A stretch of 64,000 nt of DNA from Mytilus galloprovincialis (taxonomy: Eukaryota > Mollusca > Bivalvia > Mytilida > Mytilidae), in contig NC_134850.1 in the NCBI RefSeq assembly GCF_965363235.1, positions 44,946,602 to 45,010,601 on the forward strand, in the 5' to 3' direction. Both the position numbers and the translations under genes were made by a program. How positions within the stretch are numbered: position 1 is the stretch's first letter; each line of letters starts with the position of its first letter. Positions 12,509 through 24,890 of this stretch are shown in pieces. The notes beneath the pieces were generated by a model. That model saw only the letters and a program-made list of their open reading frames with translations. It did not search any database and was not told the origin of the DNA.

Positions 12509-15500
12509 AAAAACAGGAGAAAAACTAGTATCTCAATTGTTTGTAAAACAATTGAAAGGTCTTTCCAGTAAAATGGATGTTTTCGGAATGTACTTTGTAC
12601 GACTTTTCGTTTGATATACGACAAGCATACCTTCTCAAACTTTTCTCTTTTAACACTTAATGACCTCATCCGCCTACTTTTTTGAGATCGGATAGTATGA
12701 TATAAGTAACATAGAGTAGATGAGCTTTCATTTGATATGCAACAACACCATGTTCTAGAAAGTTTGATTTTTGCACTTAATAACCCTATCCAAGTAATTT
12801 TTGGAGGGAGGGAATTTGATATATCAAATGTACACATCATGACCTTTCATTTGATATACAACAACCCTATCTTAAAACAAAATTTAATGTTTGCACTCAA
12901 TAACCCCATCCAACCCATTTTTGGGAGACGTCAATTTGAAATTTGAAATGTACACTTCATGTTCTTTCATTTGATATGCGACAACCTTACCATCTGAGAA
13001 ATTTAATTTTTTGCACTAAATGACCCCACCCGTCTCCCTGGGATGAAAAGGGTGTTTAAAATTTTCATTTATAAGTAGAGTTTATTAAGACCTTCAATTT
13101 GATATATCAGATGACCCCATTTGACAAAGTGCAAAAAATGATGCAATATCAACTATATAAATAGAAGTTATGAAACTAACTAAGTCAATGCAAAACATGA
13201 AAATTTCAAATTGAATTTTTGGCGTTTTTTTTTCCATGGAATGTTTTTGGCATTTGGTTAAACATATAACTATGTTAACCTCTACATTTTCTAAAACATT
13301 TTAAGTGGTAAGCTGTTGTTGATTCAGAAATACATGCCGCCGCTCGCAAAACTTCGAACTGCATTATCTCTAAAACGACAATAGATATCTCAAATCTGTT
13401 AAATGATAAATGATCTACAGTTGAAGGACAACATAAGAGAAAAAGAATTGTGACAATTTCTAAGTTCACCAAGGTCACAATTAATCATCAAATAAATGAT
13501 GCAATACCAAACTTAAGAACCAGAAGTCGTAGAGACATGGGACTAGCACCATTCAACTCAGGACCACTTGACCTTTCAACTATCACAAGGTCAAGGTCAT
13601 AGTATACTGTGAAGGTCAAGGTGAAATTTCATCATGACCTGACATTGACCTCAAACTGAAGGTCTTGTCTTACTGATCATCTTTGCAGTTGATAGTAGGT
13701 TGATACCTGTTACCTTTAAAAAGATATACACACAAAACTACACTTTTAAGAATCATCCCGTTGTAACTTTTAAACAGACAGTCGGACATTTTTGGGCTTA
13801 TTGTATAAAATGTAGAGCTCGTCGAGAGGAACAATTTACACGCTGTATGTATGCAGAAAAGTCTTATCGTTTTCCTAATATCTAAGCTTGAAATTGCAGC
13901 GTAATTTTTTTTTGCACTCAGTGACCTTTCACCTTGACTGCATATTAAAGGTCACATGAATTAAAGAGTATTGGTGAAGGTCCCAAGTCTCTACGACTTC
14001 TGGTTCTCGAAATACAATTTTTCAAAAATTATGTACAATTTTTCAAGGGGAATAACTCCTTATAAGGGTTAATAACAAAATGATTGTACATGTTTATTAA
14101 CATTGTCATCTGTTCCTGTACATGTTGCCGTTTTCAAATCGATTCTATCTCTAATACTTTTTGAGAAAAATGCAAAGGAAAGAAATTGTTTCAAGGGTAT
14201 ATAACTCTCATAGGAGATGATGAAATCCTTTGCAGCCTCATCTGGTAATACATCATGATTAGATCTACCTATTGTCCAAATAAAGTCATGATATCTTTAA
14301 AAACAACGAGGGGGGGCCATGTTGAAAAAAATCAATATAAGGGAGATAACTTCTCAAGGGGATGATGAAATCCTACAAAAGTTCATCTGGTACAACTTCA
14401 TGATGAGGTCTATCGATGGTTCAAATTTGGTATTGATAACTGCAATAGAAGCGGTAGGAGGGCTTGCCAAAAAAATGCTGGAAGAAAAAAAAAAAGAAAA
14501 AAAAAAACATTAGAAAAACTAGTATCTCAATTGTTTGTAAAACAATTGAAAGGTCTTTCCTGTAAAAGTGATGTTTTCGTAATGTTCTTTGTACGACCTT
14601 TCGTTTGATATACGACAAGCATACCTTCTGAAACTTTTTGCTTTTTACACTTAATGACCTCATCCGCCTACATTTTTGAGATCGGAAGTATGATATATGT
14701 AACACAGGGTAGATGAGCTTTCATTTGATATGCGACAACGCCATGTTCTAAAAAGTTTGATTTTTGCACTTAATAACCCCATCTAACCAATTTTTGGAGG
14801 TTGGGAATTAGATATTTCAAATGTACACATCATGACCTTTCATTTGATATACAACAACCCTATAGTAAAAGAAAAATTTATTTTTTGCACTCAATGACCC
14901 CATCCAACCAATTTTTGGGGGACGTCAATTTGAAATTTGAAATGTACGCTTTATGTTCTTTCATTTGATATGCGACAACCTTACAATCTGAGAAATTTGA
15001 ATGTTTGCACTAAATGACCCCACCCGTCCCTCTGGGATGAAAAGGGGGTTTAAAATTTTCATTTTTAAGTAGAGTTTATTAAGACCTTCAATTTGATATA
15101 TCAGATGACCCCATTTGACAAAGTGCAAATAATGATGCAATATCAACTATATAAATAGAAGTTATGAAACTTACAAAGTCAATGCAAAACTTGAAAATTT
15201 CAAATTAAATTTTTGGCGTTATTTTCCATGGAATGTTTTTGTTATTTGGGCAAACGTATAACTATATTAACCTCTTCAATTTCTAAAACATTTTAAGTGG
15301 TAACTCTTGTTGATTCAGAAATACATGCCTCCGCTTGCAAAATTTCAAACTGCATTATCTCTTAAACGACAATAGATATCTCAAATCTGTTAAATGATAA
15401 ATGATCTACAATTGAAGGACAACATTATAGAAAAAGAATTGGGACAATTTCAAAGTTCACCAAGGTCACAATTAATCATCAAATATATGATGCAATACTA

Positions 15501-18493
15501 AACTTAAGAACCGGAAGTCGTAGAGACATGGGACTAGCACCATTCAACTCAGGACCACTTAACCTTTCAACTATCACAAGGTCAAGGTCATTGTATACTG
15601 TGAATGTCAAGGTGAAATTTCATCATGACCTGACATTGACCTCAAATTGAAGGTCTTGAATTACTGATCATCTTTGCACTTTATAGTAGGTTGATATATG
15701 TTACATTTAAAAAGATATACACACAATACTATACTTTTAAGAATCATCCCGTTGTAACTTTTGAACAGACGGTCGGACATTTTTGGGCTTTTTATATAAA
15801 ATGTAGAACTCGTCGAGAAGAACATTTTATGCGCTGTATGTATGCAGCAAAGTCTTATCGTTTTCCTAATATGTAAGCTTGAAATTGCAGCGTAATTTTT
15901 TTTTTGCACTCGGTGACCTTTGACCTTAGGTGCATATTAGAGGTCATATGAATTTAAGATTATTGGTGAAGGTTCCAAGTCTCTATGACTTCTGGTTCTC
16001 GAAATAGAACTTTTCAAAACATATTTATAATTTTTAAAGAGAAATAACTCCTTATAAGGCTTAGTAACAAATGAATTGTTTATGTTTATAAACATTGCTA
16101 TCTGTTCTTCTATATGCTGCCATTTTCAAATCGATTTCTATCTCTAATACTTTTAAAGAAAAATACAAATAAAAGAAATTGCTTCAAGGGGATATAACTC
16201 TCAAAGGGGATGATGAAATCCTATGCAGCCTCATATGGTAATACATCATGATAAAATCTACCTATTGTCTAAATAAGGTCATGATATCTTTTAAAACATT
16301 TAGGGGGGGCCATGTTGAAAAAAATCAATAAAAGGGAGATAACTTCTAAAGGGGATGATGAAATCCTACAAAAGTTCATCTGGTAAAAGTTCATGATGAG
16401 GTCTATCGATGGTTCAAATTTGGTATTGATAACTCCAATAGAAGCGGTAGGAGGGTGTGCCAAACAAATGCTGGAAGGAAAAAAAGAAGAAAAAAAAACA
16501 CTAGTATCTCAATTGTTTGTAAAACAATTGAAAGGTCTTTCCTGTAAAAGTGATGTTTTCGTAATGTTCTTTGTACGACTTTTCGTTTGATATACGACAA
16601 GCATACCTTCTGAAACTTTTCGCTTTTTACACTTAATGACCTCATCCGTCTACATGTTTGAGATCGGAATTATGATATATGGAACAGAGTAGATGAGCTT
16701 TCGTTTGATATGCGACAACACCATGTTCTTGAAAGTTTGATTTTTGCACTTAATAACCCTATCCAACAAATTTTTGGAGGTCGGGAATTTGATATTTCAA
16801 ATGTACACATCATGACCTTTCATTTGATATACAACAACCCTACCTTAAAAGAACATTTATTTTTTGCACTCAATGACCCCATCCAACCCATTTTTGGGAG
16901 ACGTCAATTTGAAATTTGAAATGTACGCTTTATGTTATTTCATTTGATATGCGACAACCTTACCATCTGAGAAATTTGAATGTTTGCACTAAATGACCCC
17001 ACCCTTCCCCCTGGGATGAAAATGGGATTTAAAATTTTCATGTTTAAGTAGCGTACATTTAGACCTTCAATTTGATATATCAGATGACCCCATTTGACAA
17101 AGTGCAAAAAATGATGCAATATCAACTATATAAATAGAAGTTATGAAACTTACAAAGTCAATGCAAAACTTGAAAATTTCAAATTGAATTTTTGGCGTTT
17201 TTTTCCATGGAATGTTTTAGGTATTTGGTCAAACATATAACTATATTAACCTCTTCAATTTCTAAACATTTTAAGTGGTAAGCTGTTGTTGATTCAGAAA
17301 TACATGCCGCCGCTCGCAAAATTTCAAACTGGATTATCTCTAAAACGACAATAGATATCTCAAATCTGTTAAATGGTAAATGATCTACAGTTAAAGGACA
17401 ACATCAAAGAATTTGGACAATTTCAAAGTTCACCAAGGTCACAATTAATCATCAAATATATGATGCAATACCAAACTTCAGAACCGGAAGTCGTAGAGAT
17501 ATGGGACTATCACCATTCAACTCAGGACCACTTGACCTTTCAAATATCACAAGGTCAAGGTCATAGTATAATGTGAAGGTCAAGGTGAAATTTCATCATG
17601 ACCTGACATTGACCTCAAATTGAAGGTCTTGAATTACTGATCATCTTTGCAGTTTATAGAAGGTTGATATCTGTTACCTTTAAAAAGATATACACACAAT
17701 ACTATACTTTTAAGAATCATCCCGTCGTAACTTTTGAACAGACAGTCGGACACTTTTGAGCTCAGTGTATAAAATGTAGAGCTCATAGAGAGGAACATTT
17801 TATACGCTGTAAGTATGCAGCAAACTCTTATCGTTTTCTTAATATGCAAGCTTGAAATTGCAGCGTAATTTTTTTTTGCACTTGGTGACCTTTGACCTTG
17901 GGTGCAAATTAAAGGTCACATGAACTTAAGATTATTGGTGTAGGTTCCAAGTCTTTACGACTTCCGGTTCTCGAGATACAATTTTTCAAAAATTGGGTAT
18001 ATTTTTTCAAGGGAAATAACTCCTTATAAGGGTTAACAACAAAATGATTGTATATGTTCATTATCATTGCCATCTGGTCTTGTACATGTTGCCGTTTTCA
18101 AATCAATTCTATCTTGAATACTTTTTGAGAAAAATGTAAAAGAAAGAAATTGCTTCAAGGGAACGTAACTCTCATAGGGAATAATGAAATCCTTAGCAGC
18201 CTCATATGGTAACACATCATGATGAGATCTAACTGTTGTCCAAATAAGGTCATGATATCTTTAAAAACAACGAGGGGGGGCCATGTCGAAAAAAACCAAT
18301 AAAAGGGAGATAACTTCTAAAGGGGATGATGAAATCCAACACAGCCTCATCTGGTAATACTTCATGATGAGTTCTACCGATGGTCCATATTTGGTTTTGA
18401 TAACTCCAATAGAAACGAGGGGAGGCCATGTCAAAGAAATGCTGGATGAAAAAAAAAAAAAAAAAAAAAAAAGAAAAACAGGAGAAAAACAAT

Positions 18494-18561
18494 AAGGTCT
18501 TTCCTCGCGGAGAGGAAAGACCTTAACAATAAGGTCTTTCCTCACGTAGGGGAAAGACCTT
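18494..18561. repeat. Two 31-bp hairpins at a unit junction
   Basis: Hairpins at 18494-18524 (loop GCGGA) and 18531-18561 (loop ACGTA) share the same stem sequence. The second runs straight into AACTAGTATCTC, the start of the last unit. Confidence 0.9.
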
Positions 18562-20559
18562 AACTAGTATCTCAATTGTTTGTAAAACAATTGAAAGGTC
18601 TTTCCTGTAAAATTGATGTTTTCGTAATGTACTTTGTACGACCTTTCGTTTTATATACGACAAGCATACCTTCTGAAACTTTTCTCTTTTTACACTTAAT
18701 GACCTCATCCGGCTACATTTTTGAGATCAGAAGTATGATATATGTAACATAGAGTAGATGAGCTTTCATTTGATATGCGACAACGCCTTGTTCTAGAAAG
18801 TTAGATTTTTGCACTTAATAACCCTATCCAACTAATTTTTGGAGGTCAGGAATTTGATATTTCAAATGCACACATCATGACCTTTCATTTGATATACAAC
18901 AACCCTATCTTAAAAGAAATTTTATTTTTTGCACTCAATAACCCCTTCCAACCCATTTTTGGGAGACGTCAATTTGAAATTTGAAATGTACGCTTTATGT
19001 TCTTTCATTTGATATGCGACAACCTTACCATCTGAGAAATTTGAATGTTTGCACTAAATGACCCCACCCGTCCCCCTGGGATGAAAAGGGGGTTTAAAAT
19101 TTTTATTTTTAAGTAGACTTTATTAAGACCTTCAATTTGATATATCAGATGACCCCATTTCACAAAGTGCAAATAATGATGCAATATCAACTCTATAAAT
19201 AAAAGTTATGAAACTTACAAAGTCAATGCAAAACTTGAAAATTTCAAATTAATTTTTTTTTTCTTTTTTTCCATGGAATGTTTTTGGTATTTGGGCAAAC
19301 ATATACCTATATTAACCTCTTCAATTTCTAAAACATTTTAAGTGGTACGCTCTTGTTGATTCAGAAATACTCGCCTCCGATCGCAAAACTTCAAACTGCA
19401 TTATCTCTTAAACGACAATAGATATCTCAAATCTGTTGAATGATAAATGATCTACAGTTGAAGGACAACATTATAAAAAAAGAATTGGGACAATTTCAAA
19501 GTTCACCAAGGTCACAATTAATCATCAAATATATGATGCAATACTAAACTTAAGAACCGGAAGTCGTAGAGACATGGAACTACCACCATTCAACTCAGGA
19601 TCACTTAACCTTTCAACTATCACAAGGTCAAGGTCATTGTATACTGTGAAGGTCAAGGTGAAATTTCATCATGACCTGACATTGACCTCAAATTGAAGGT
19701 CTTGAATTACTGATCATCTTTGCACTTTATAGTAGGTTGATATCTGTTATATTTAAAAAGATATACACACAATACTATATTTTTAAGAATCATCCCGTTG
19801 TAACTCTTGAACAGACGGTCGGACATTTTTAGGCTTATTGTATAAAATGTAGAGCTCGTCGAGAAGAACATTTTATGCGCTGTATGTATGCAGGAAAGTC
19901 TTATCGTTTTCCTAATATGTAAGCTTGAAATTGCAGCGTAATTTTTTTTTGCACTCGGTGACCTTTGACCTTAGGTGCATATTAAAGGTCATATGAATTC
20001 AAGATTATTGGTGAAGGTTCCAAGTCTCTATGACTTCTGGTTCTTGAAATAGAACTTTTCAAAAAATATTTATAATTTTTAAAGGGAAATAACTCCTTAT
20101 CAGGCTTAGTAACAAATTAATTGTTTATGTTAATAAACATTGCCATCTGTTCTTGTATATTCTGCCATTTTTAAATCGATTCTATCTCTAATACTTTTAA
20201 TGAAAAATACAAATAAAAGAAATTGCTTCAAGGGGATATAACTCTCAAATGGGATAATGAAATCATATGCAGCCTCATATGGTAATACATCATGATAATA
20301 TCTACCTATTGTCTAAATAAGGTCATGATATCTTTTAAAACATTTAGGGGGGGGGCCATGTTAAAAAAAAATAATAAAAAGGAGATAACTTCTAAAGGGG
20401 ATGATGAAATCTTACAAAAGTTCATCTGATAAAAGTTCATGATGAGGTCTATCGATGGTTCAAATTTGGTATTGATAACTCCAATAGAAACGGTAGGAGG
20501 GCGTGCTAAACAAATGCTGGAAGGAAAAAAAAAAGAAAAAAAAACATTAGAAAAACAAT

Positions 20560-20627
20560 AAGGTCTTTCCTCGGGAAGAGGAAAGACCTTAACAATAAGG
20601 TCTTTCCTCGCGGAGAGGAAAGACCTT
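20560..20627. repeat. Two 31-bp hairpins ending the array
   Basis: Hairpins at 20560-20590 (loop GGGAA) and 20597-20627 (loop GCGGA). They are followed by AACTAA and then non-array DNA, so the array terminates immediately after a hairpin. Confidence 0.9.
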
Positions 20628-20631
20628 AACT

Positions 20632-21202
20632 AATGACCGATTGAGGTGTATATCATAGTCATATGTAAAGTTTATAAAATTATATGGAGTTTATAAATTT
20701 ACGCAAAATAAAATCAAAGATATGCCAACAAAAACTGATTTCCCCTCACTATTGTTAAAGGTTAGATAGTCAATAAACAATTCCTAACTTGACACTTGGT
20801 AAACAAAACATGTGTACACATTACCATGATACCTTACTTTAAGAACTTAATATAATTATCCACAAATGTACAAAATGTATGGTCTTTCAAATTTATTTCT
20901 TCAAGTATATATAATATTGTGACTGCATCGCTCACTTATTATGATTATAATAAACTAATAAATACCTCAAGTTATTTATGTGTGAAAGTTAAGAAACCAG
21001 TTGAGATATATAGTAATCTACAATATCTTGAAATCGTTCAATCACTATCGTCTTTAAGTGTTTAGAGATTAGCAGCACGTGGAATGTCCGGATGTTTTAC
21101 TAACACCTTCGATATCTAACCAATTTGTTTAATATCACAATCTTGAATTAATGCAACTAGTAAACATTTTAAATGGACTTTATAATTTGACCATATGGCT
21201 AC
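20632..21202. other. Intergenic, nothing recognised
   Basis: Single-copy-looking AT-rich sequence after the array. No reading frame or repeat is recognised. Confidence 0.6.
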
Positions 21203-21613
21203 CTGTCAAAAATGAAATTATCTGACAATGTTTTAAAAGGTTCTTTGCTATCCAATAAATTCTTCTCATAACTTGGTTCTTTAATTTCTTGCGTAAATTG
21301 ATATGTCAAACTTTGAGGTTCTGAGTTACCGGTGACAGGTGCGTTCAACTCCAATTTAATCTTAATTGACTAGGATTGTCAGTTTTCATTGAAAGTTTGA
21401 TGTTGTTTCCATGCACTACGGTCCCCTCAACCAATAAAAACTGACTGCCTTGATACAGTGGCTGATCCAGCCATTTTAAAAAGGGGGTAAAGAGTAAAGG
21501 GGGGGTTCCAACTATATGCTCCCATTCAAATGCATTGATCGGCCAAAAAAGGGGGGTTCTAACCCCCCGGAACCCCCCCCCTGGATCCGCTACTGTTGAT
21601 ATAGCCAGTTGTT
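21203..21613 (-). pseudogene. Exon-like fragment broken by a MITE and a frameshift
   Basis: On the minus strand a plausible acceptor (CACTTTCAG, AG at 21614-21615) and donor (GACAG|GTAGCC, GT at 21201-21202) bracket 411 bases. Removing the 140-bp MITE and one 6-bp target duplication leaves about 265 bases. One frame then reads through NWLYQGSQFLLVEG and on through an HGNNIKLSMKT-like segment. A second frame then opens with LELNAPVTGNSEP and stays open to the donor, so one frameshift separates the halves. The amino-acid composition looks like real coding sequence from an extracellular beta-domain protein, but I do not recognise the family. A transglutaminase-type C-terminal barrel is only a guess. 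Best read as a decayed exon; a chance open frame remains possible. Confidence 0.3.
21456..21595. mobile_element. 140-bp MITE with CAGTGGC..GATCCAG termini and TTGATA duplication
   Basis: Terminal inverted repeats CAGTGGCTGATCCAG and (reverse complement of the right end) CAGTAGCGGATCCAG match at 13 of 15 positions. The element is flanked on both sides by TTGATA (21450-21455 and 21596-21601), a good target duplication. The interior has the G-runs and the GGCCGATCAATGCATTTGAATGGG-like text of a short repeat common in molluscs. CAGTGGCGGATCC ends resemble hAT-type non-autonomous elements, but a 6-bp duplication is shorter than the 8 bp usual for hAT, so the superfamily is open. Confidence 0.8.
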
Positions 21614-21889
21614 CTGAAAGTGACATAATATTTCAATAAGCAATCAATACTGCATTTGATCATGATCATGTATTGCGTCTCCATCGTAAACTTTGATATG
21701 CATTGATTACGGGATTGGTTAATTTCCCAAATTCAAAATAACAGATTTATATAGAAGATCAACCAGGCTACAGTTGGGTCATTATCAAATTAACATGCAA
21801 AACTATGTTATTTGGTCTTTTTAAGTCACAGACATGAAAATATATCAAAATAACACTTGCATATGTTAGATATGAATGTTTTGTTATAC

Positions 21890-22690
21890 ACAATCATTGG
21901 TGTTACTGTCAATGGTGAGACAATTTTGATAAAATAACACCATTGACCAGTTTAGTAACACCACTGAATATATTATGACAATCAGCATTGTTTTGTGTTT
22001 CTTTCATGTTTAACAAGCGAAACATCATATTAATACTTATTTAACAATGTTTTAACAATATCATGTATTACATATACAAAGTTTTCACAAACTAATGTAT
22101 GCTGGTAACACCAATGATACTATTTAGTAACACTATTGACATTTTTAGTAATGGATGTAGTGTTATATAATTTGAGATTTTTTAGCCTATTGTAAGAAGT
22201 ATTTTTCATCTTTTTCTTTTGCTCGGTGTTCTTGGCTTTGTGTTCAGTACTTAATAAATTTTAAAGTAAAATTTGAAATGTGATGTCAATGGTGATACTT
22301 TTGTGTCATTGGAGTTATTGAAGGGTCAGTGGTTTTACTATATAAAAATGCGACATTTTTTATTTGTATTCTTAAATGAAAGTGTTTTTAGATCGTATAC
22401 GAAGGATTAGGTATACTATTATCATTTAATCTTATACATTTTACATATATTCAGTTTAAGTGTATTTTTTAGTATTTACAACGGCCATAATTAGGACAGC
22501 CAACTTTTTTACGACAATGTATTCTGAAATTTATGTTTGAATAGAATGCACAGCTATATGAATAATGTCAATAAGTCGTAATTTGAACCTAAACAACAAA
22601 TTGGAATAGTTGTTTGATGTTTAACAATAATATTTAGTACCTAAATGTATGTTTTAAATTGGTAACACCATTGACACGATTCTATCAAAG
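21890..22690. repeat. Scattered AACACCATTGAC words in both orientations
   Basis: The words TAACACCATTGAC / GTCAATGGTGTTA and close variants occur near 21898, 21935, 21958, 22106, 22128, 22285 and 22667, some in opposite orientation. The stretch is otherwise AT-rich with no coding signal. It may be an old element with internal short repeats. I do not recognise the family. Confidence 0.45.
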
Positions 22691-23734
22691 GATGACCTAA
22701 AATTGTTAAGATTGAAGGAACTCTTCATTTTCCCCATTGCATATTTCTGAATACGTTAATACCATACTACAGAATAGAGGGTCACATTTAAATGTTTTAA
22801 ACAATGACATCATTTTTCAAAATATTACCTCGTCGAAATTTGCACTTTTTTGATAATGACCAAGTTATAAAATGTGTCTTTTTTCAGTAAAGTATCTCAA
22901 CTGAATTAAAATATTAGGATTTGTGTTCATCATATTACTTATGATTGAAAATATAATGTTTGAATATTCCTCTAGACATGTGCAATAACAATCTTAGCTT
23001 TCTAAAAGAAGCTAAATTCGATTACGACAATGCAGTTTAAAAAAATCTATTTAGTACTTGTATGCTTAGAAAGTTATTTGTATTATAATATAGATGTACA
23101 AGTGAAATAAATCTTGATTTAAGCACACCTAATTAATTGTCAGGTACATTATTGCTAACTACATTTTAGTGCCACAAGCAAAAAGCAGAACACATTATTC
23201 CAAAAGTACATTGAATTACTCGATCATCAGGCGTCACGTGACAGAAAACATATGATCTTGCATCGATATTGCAAGGTCCAGATACAATGTTTTAGTATAA
23301 TTCTCATAGTGTTAAAGATTGAACATAAATGTTCTTGTTAAAAAAAAAACCAAAAATGGTGAAAAGAATAACATTTTAGAAGTTGTATTATATTTTCACC
23401 AGAGAAAAATAAAGGTTAATATTTATCACTGCAAGGGTCAATACAATTTTATTTTTAATTTCAAATGATAAATTTTATTTAAGAGAGATTTGATTTCTTA
23501 ATTGGAAAGCTCTGGAGTACTAGAAATTGTATCCAGCAACCCTTTACACTACATTTCTTACAATAGAATTTGATCGTAATTATACTGAAATGTTCATTAC
23601 TTAAAATAAGTCGCAGTATGACATTTTAAGACTACAGTAAAGATGATTAAACTCATTAGATGCTTTGAATTATCATGGAAATATGTATTTCAATAGACCA
23701 TTTTAAGCCGTACATAGGCGTTGAATCTGTTATA
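22691..23734. other. Intergenic, nothing recognised
   Basis: AT-rich sequence with no long open frame and no recognised repeat. Confidence 0.5.
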
Positions 23735-24271
23735 AAGGCATTCATCTATACAGGATTGTGAGAAACTTACTATATACAGAATTTTAGAATTAGATTTTTA
23801 TTTTGAAGATTACGTAGATTATAACTATAATTCACATTTTTTCACAAAACTACGTAGTGGTACTATGAAGTTAAATGTCGAGGTGGGGCGTTATACAAAT
23901 ATACTAAGAGAAAACAGATTATGTACTTGCTGTAATATGAAAAGTGTTGAAGATGAGTATCATTTTACTTTAGTGTGTCCTGTTTATAGACATGTACGGC
24001 TGCAGTTTTTACCAAATTATTACTGTTCGTGGCCAAATGTGACGAAACTTATGTATTTGTATCAAACATATCTAGATCATAAGTTGGAAAATTATGTAAT
24101 TATTTGAAATCATCCTGGCAGATTAGATCACATCTAATAAGCTGATCATTTGTCTATTGTTATATCTTATTATATTGTTCTCTGTTGTTTATTGTGTGTC
24201 ACAATGTAAATATGTTTGTGTTGCTATAGCATGTAACTACTGCTTTGCAAATAAAGAATTCATTCATTCAG
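23735..24271 (+). mobile_element. 3' end of a non-LTR retrotransposon (LINE)
   Basis: A 5'-truncated LINE. The frame open from about 23740 to 24107 encodes the C-terminal reverse-transcriptase zinc-binding region. Visible marks are GRYTNILRENRLC, then C-x2-C, an EDEYHF motif, and LVCPVYRHVR about 17 residues after the second Cys. The usual RT palm domain is missing, so this is a dead fragment. A ~160-bp 3' UTR follows and ends AATAAAGAATTCATTCATTCA at 24250-24270, the short-repeat tail typical of non-LTR elements. A related but diverged tail occurs at 46009-47034. The plus orientation is set by the coding frame and tail. Confidence 0.8.
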
Positions 24272-24459
24272 CTTTTCGAAATTGTACAACTGTAATGAAT
24301 GAGGCTGTAGTATCCAAACATACAATAATCAGATTTATCTGAAGACACTTTGTCTTCAGTATCACAATATTAATACTTAATTTTTACTTAGACTGTATTG
24401 TTAAACCAGGTCTAATCCACCATTTTCTACATATGAAAATGTCTGTACAAAGTCAGGAA

Positions 24460-24890
24460 TATGACAGTTGTTATCCATTCGTTCGATGTGTTTGAGATTT
24501 TGATTTAGGCATTTGATTACGGACATTCCGTTTTCTCGGAGTTCTGTATGTTTATGATTTCACTTTTTTCTTGATACACAAGTCTTTACAAAAGTAATTG
24601 GTCAGATCTGGGAACATGCAGTATATCTTATATATATATGTTCTTCGTAAGATAGGTAATTTGATGAGTAACACGACATGTGCCACATGTAGAGTGGTAC
24701 ATGTATCTGCTTACCCTTCCGGAACACCTAATATCACCAATAGTTATTTCATGTTCATTGTTTTCTATGTTATATTTTGTGTACTTTTGTGTTTGTCGGT
24801 CGTTTTTCTTGTTTGTCATGGCGTTGTCAATTTATTTTAGACATGAGTTTGAATGTCTCTCTGGAAACTTTCACCTCTCTTTTACATGAC
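24460..24890. repeat. Degenerate copy of an interspersed bivalve repeat
   Basis: Contains the ordered words TATCCATTCGTTCGATGTG, CTCGGAGTTCTGTATG, ACACGACATGTGCCACATG, CTGCTTACCCTTCCGGA and CATGGCGTTGTCAATTT. I recognise this series from a very common non-coding repeat in Mytilus genomes. The open frames inside it are not genes. Confidence 0.65.

Larger units (their letters stand above)
692..20631. repeat. Tandem array of ten ~2-kb units
   Basis: Ten head-to-tail units cover almost 20 kb. Using CTAGTATCTC as unit start, copies begin near 692, 2671, 4656, about 6650, about 8570, 10468, 12525, 14519, 16501 and 18564, and the array stops at 20631. Unit length runs from about 1.9 to 2.07 kb. The variation comes mainly from loss of the first ~100 bp (units 4 and 5), poly-A/AAAG tract length, and 0-3 extra 31-bp hairpins at junctions. 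Units are closely similar throughout. Short frames of 61-69 codons recur in most units, but they differ by many amino-acid-changing substitutions and some copies are stopped, so I do not call genes. Each unit has ~120-bp subrepeats, AAGGGAAATAACTCC-like words, clustered AGGTCA half-sites, and a purine-rich tract at its 3' end. It is either a large-unit satellite or a concatemer of a non-autonomous transposon. Confidence 0.95.
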
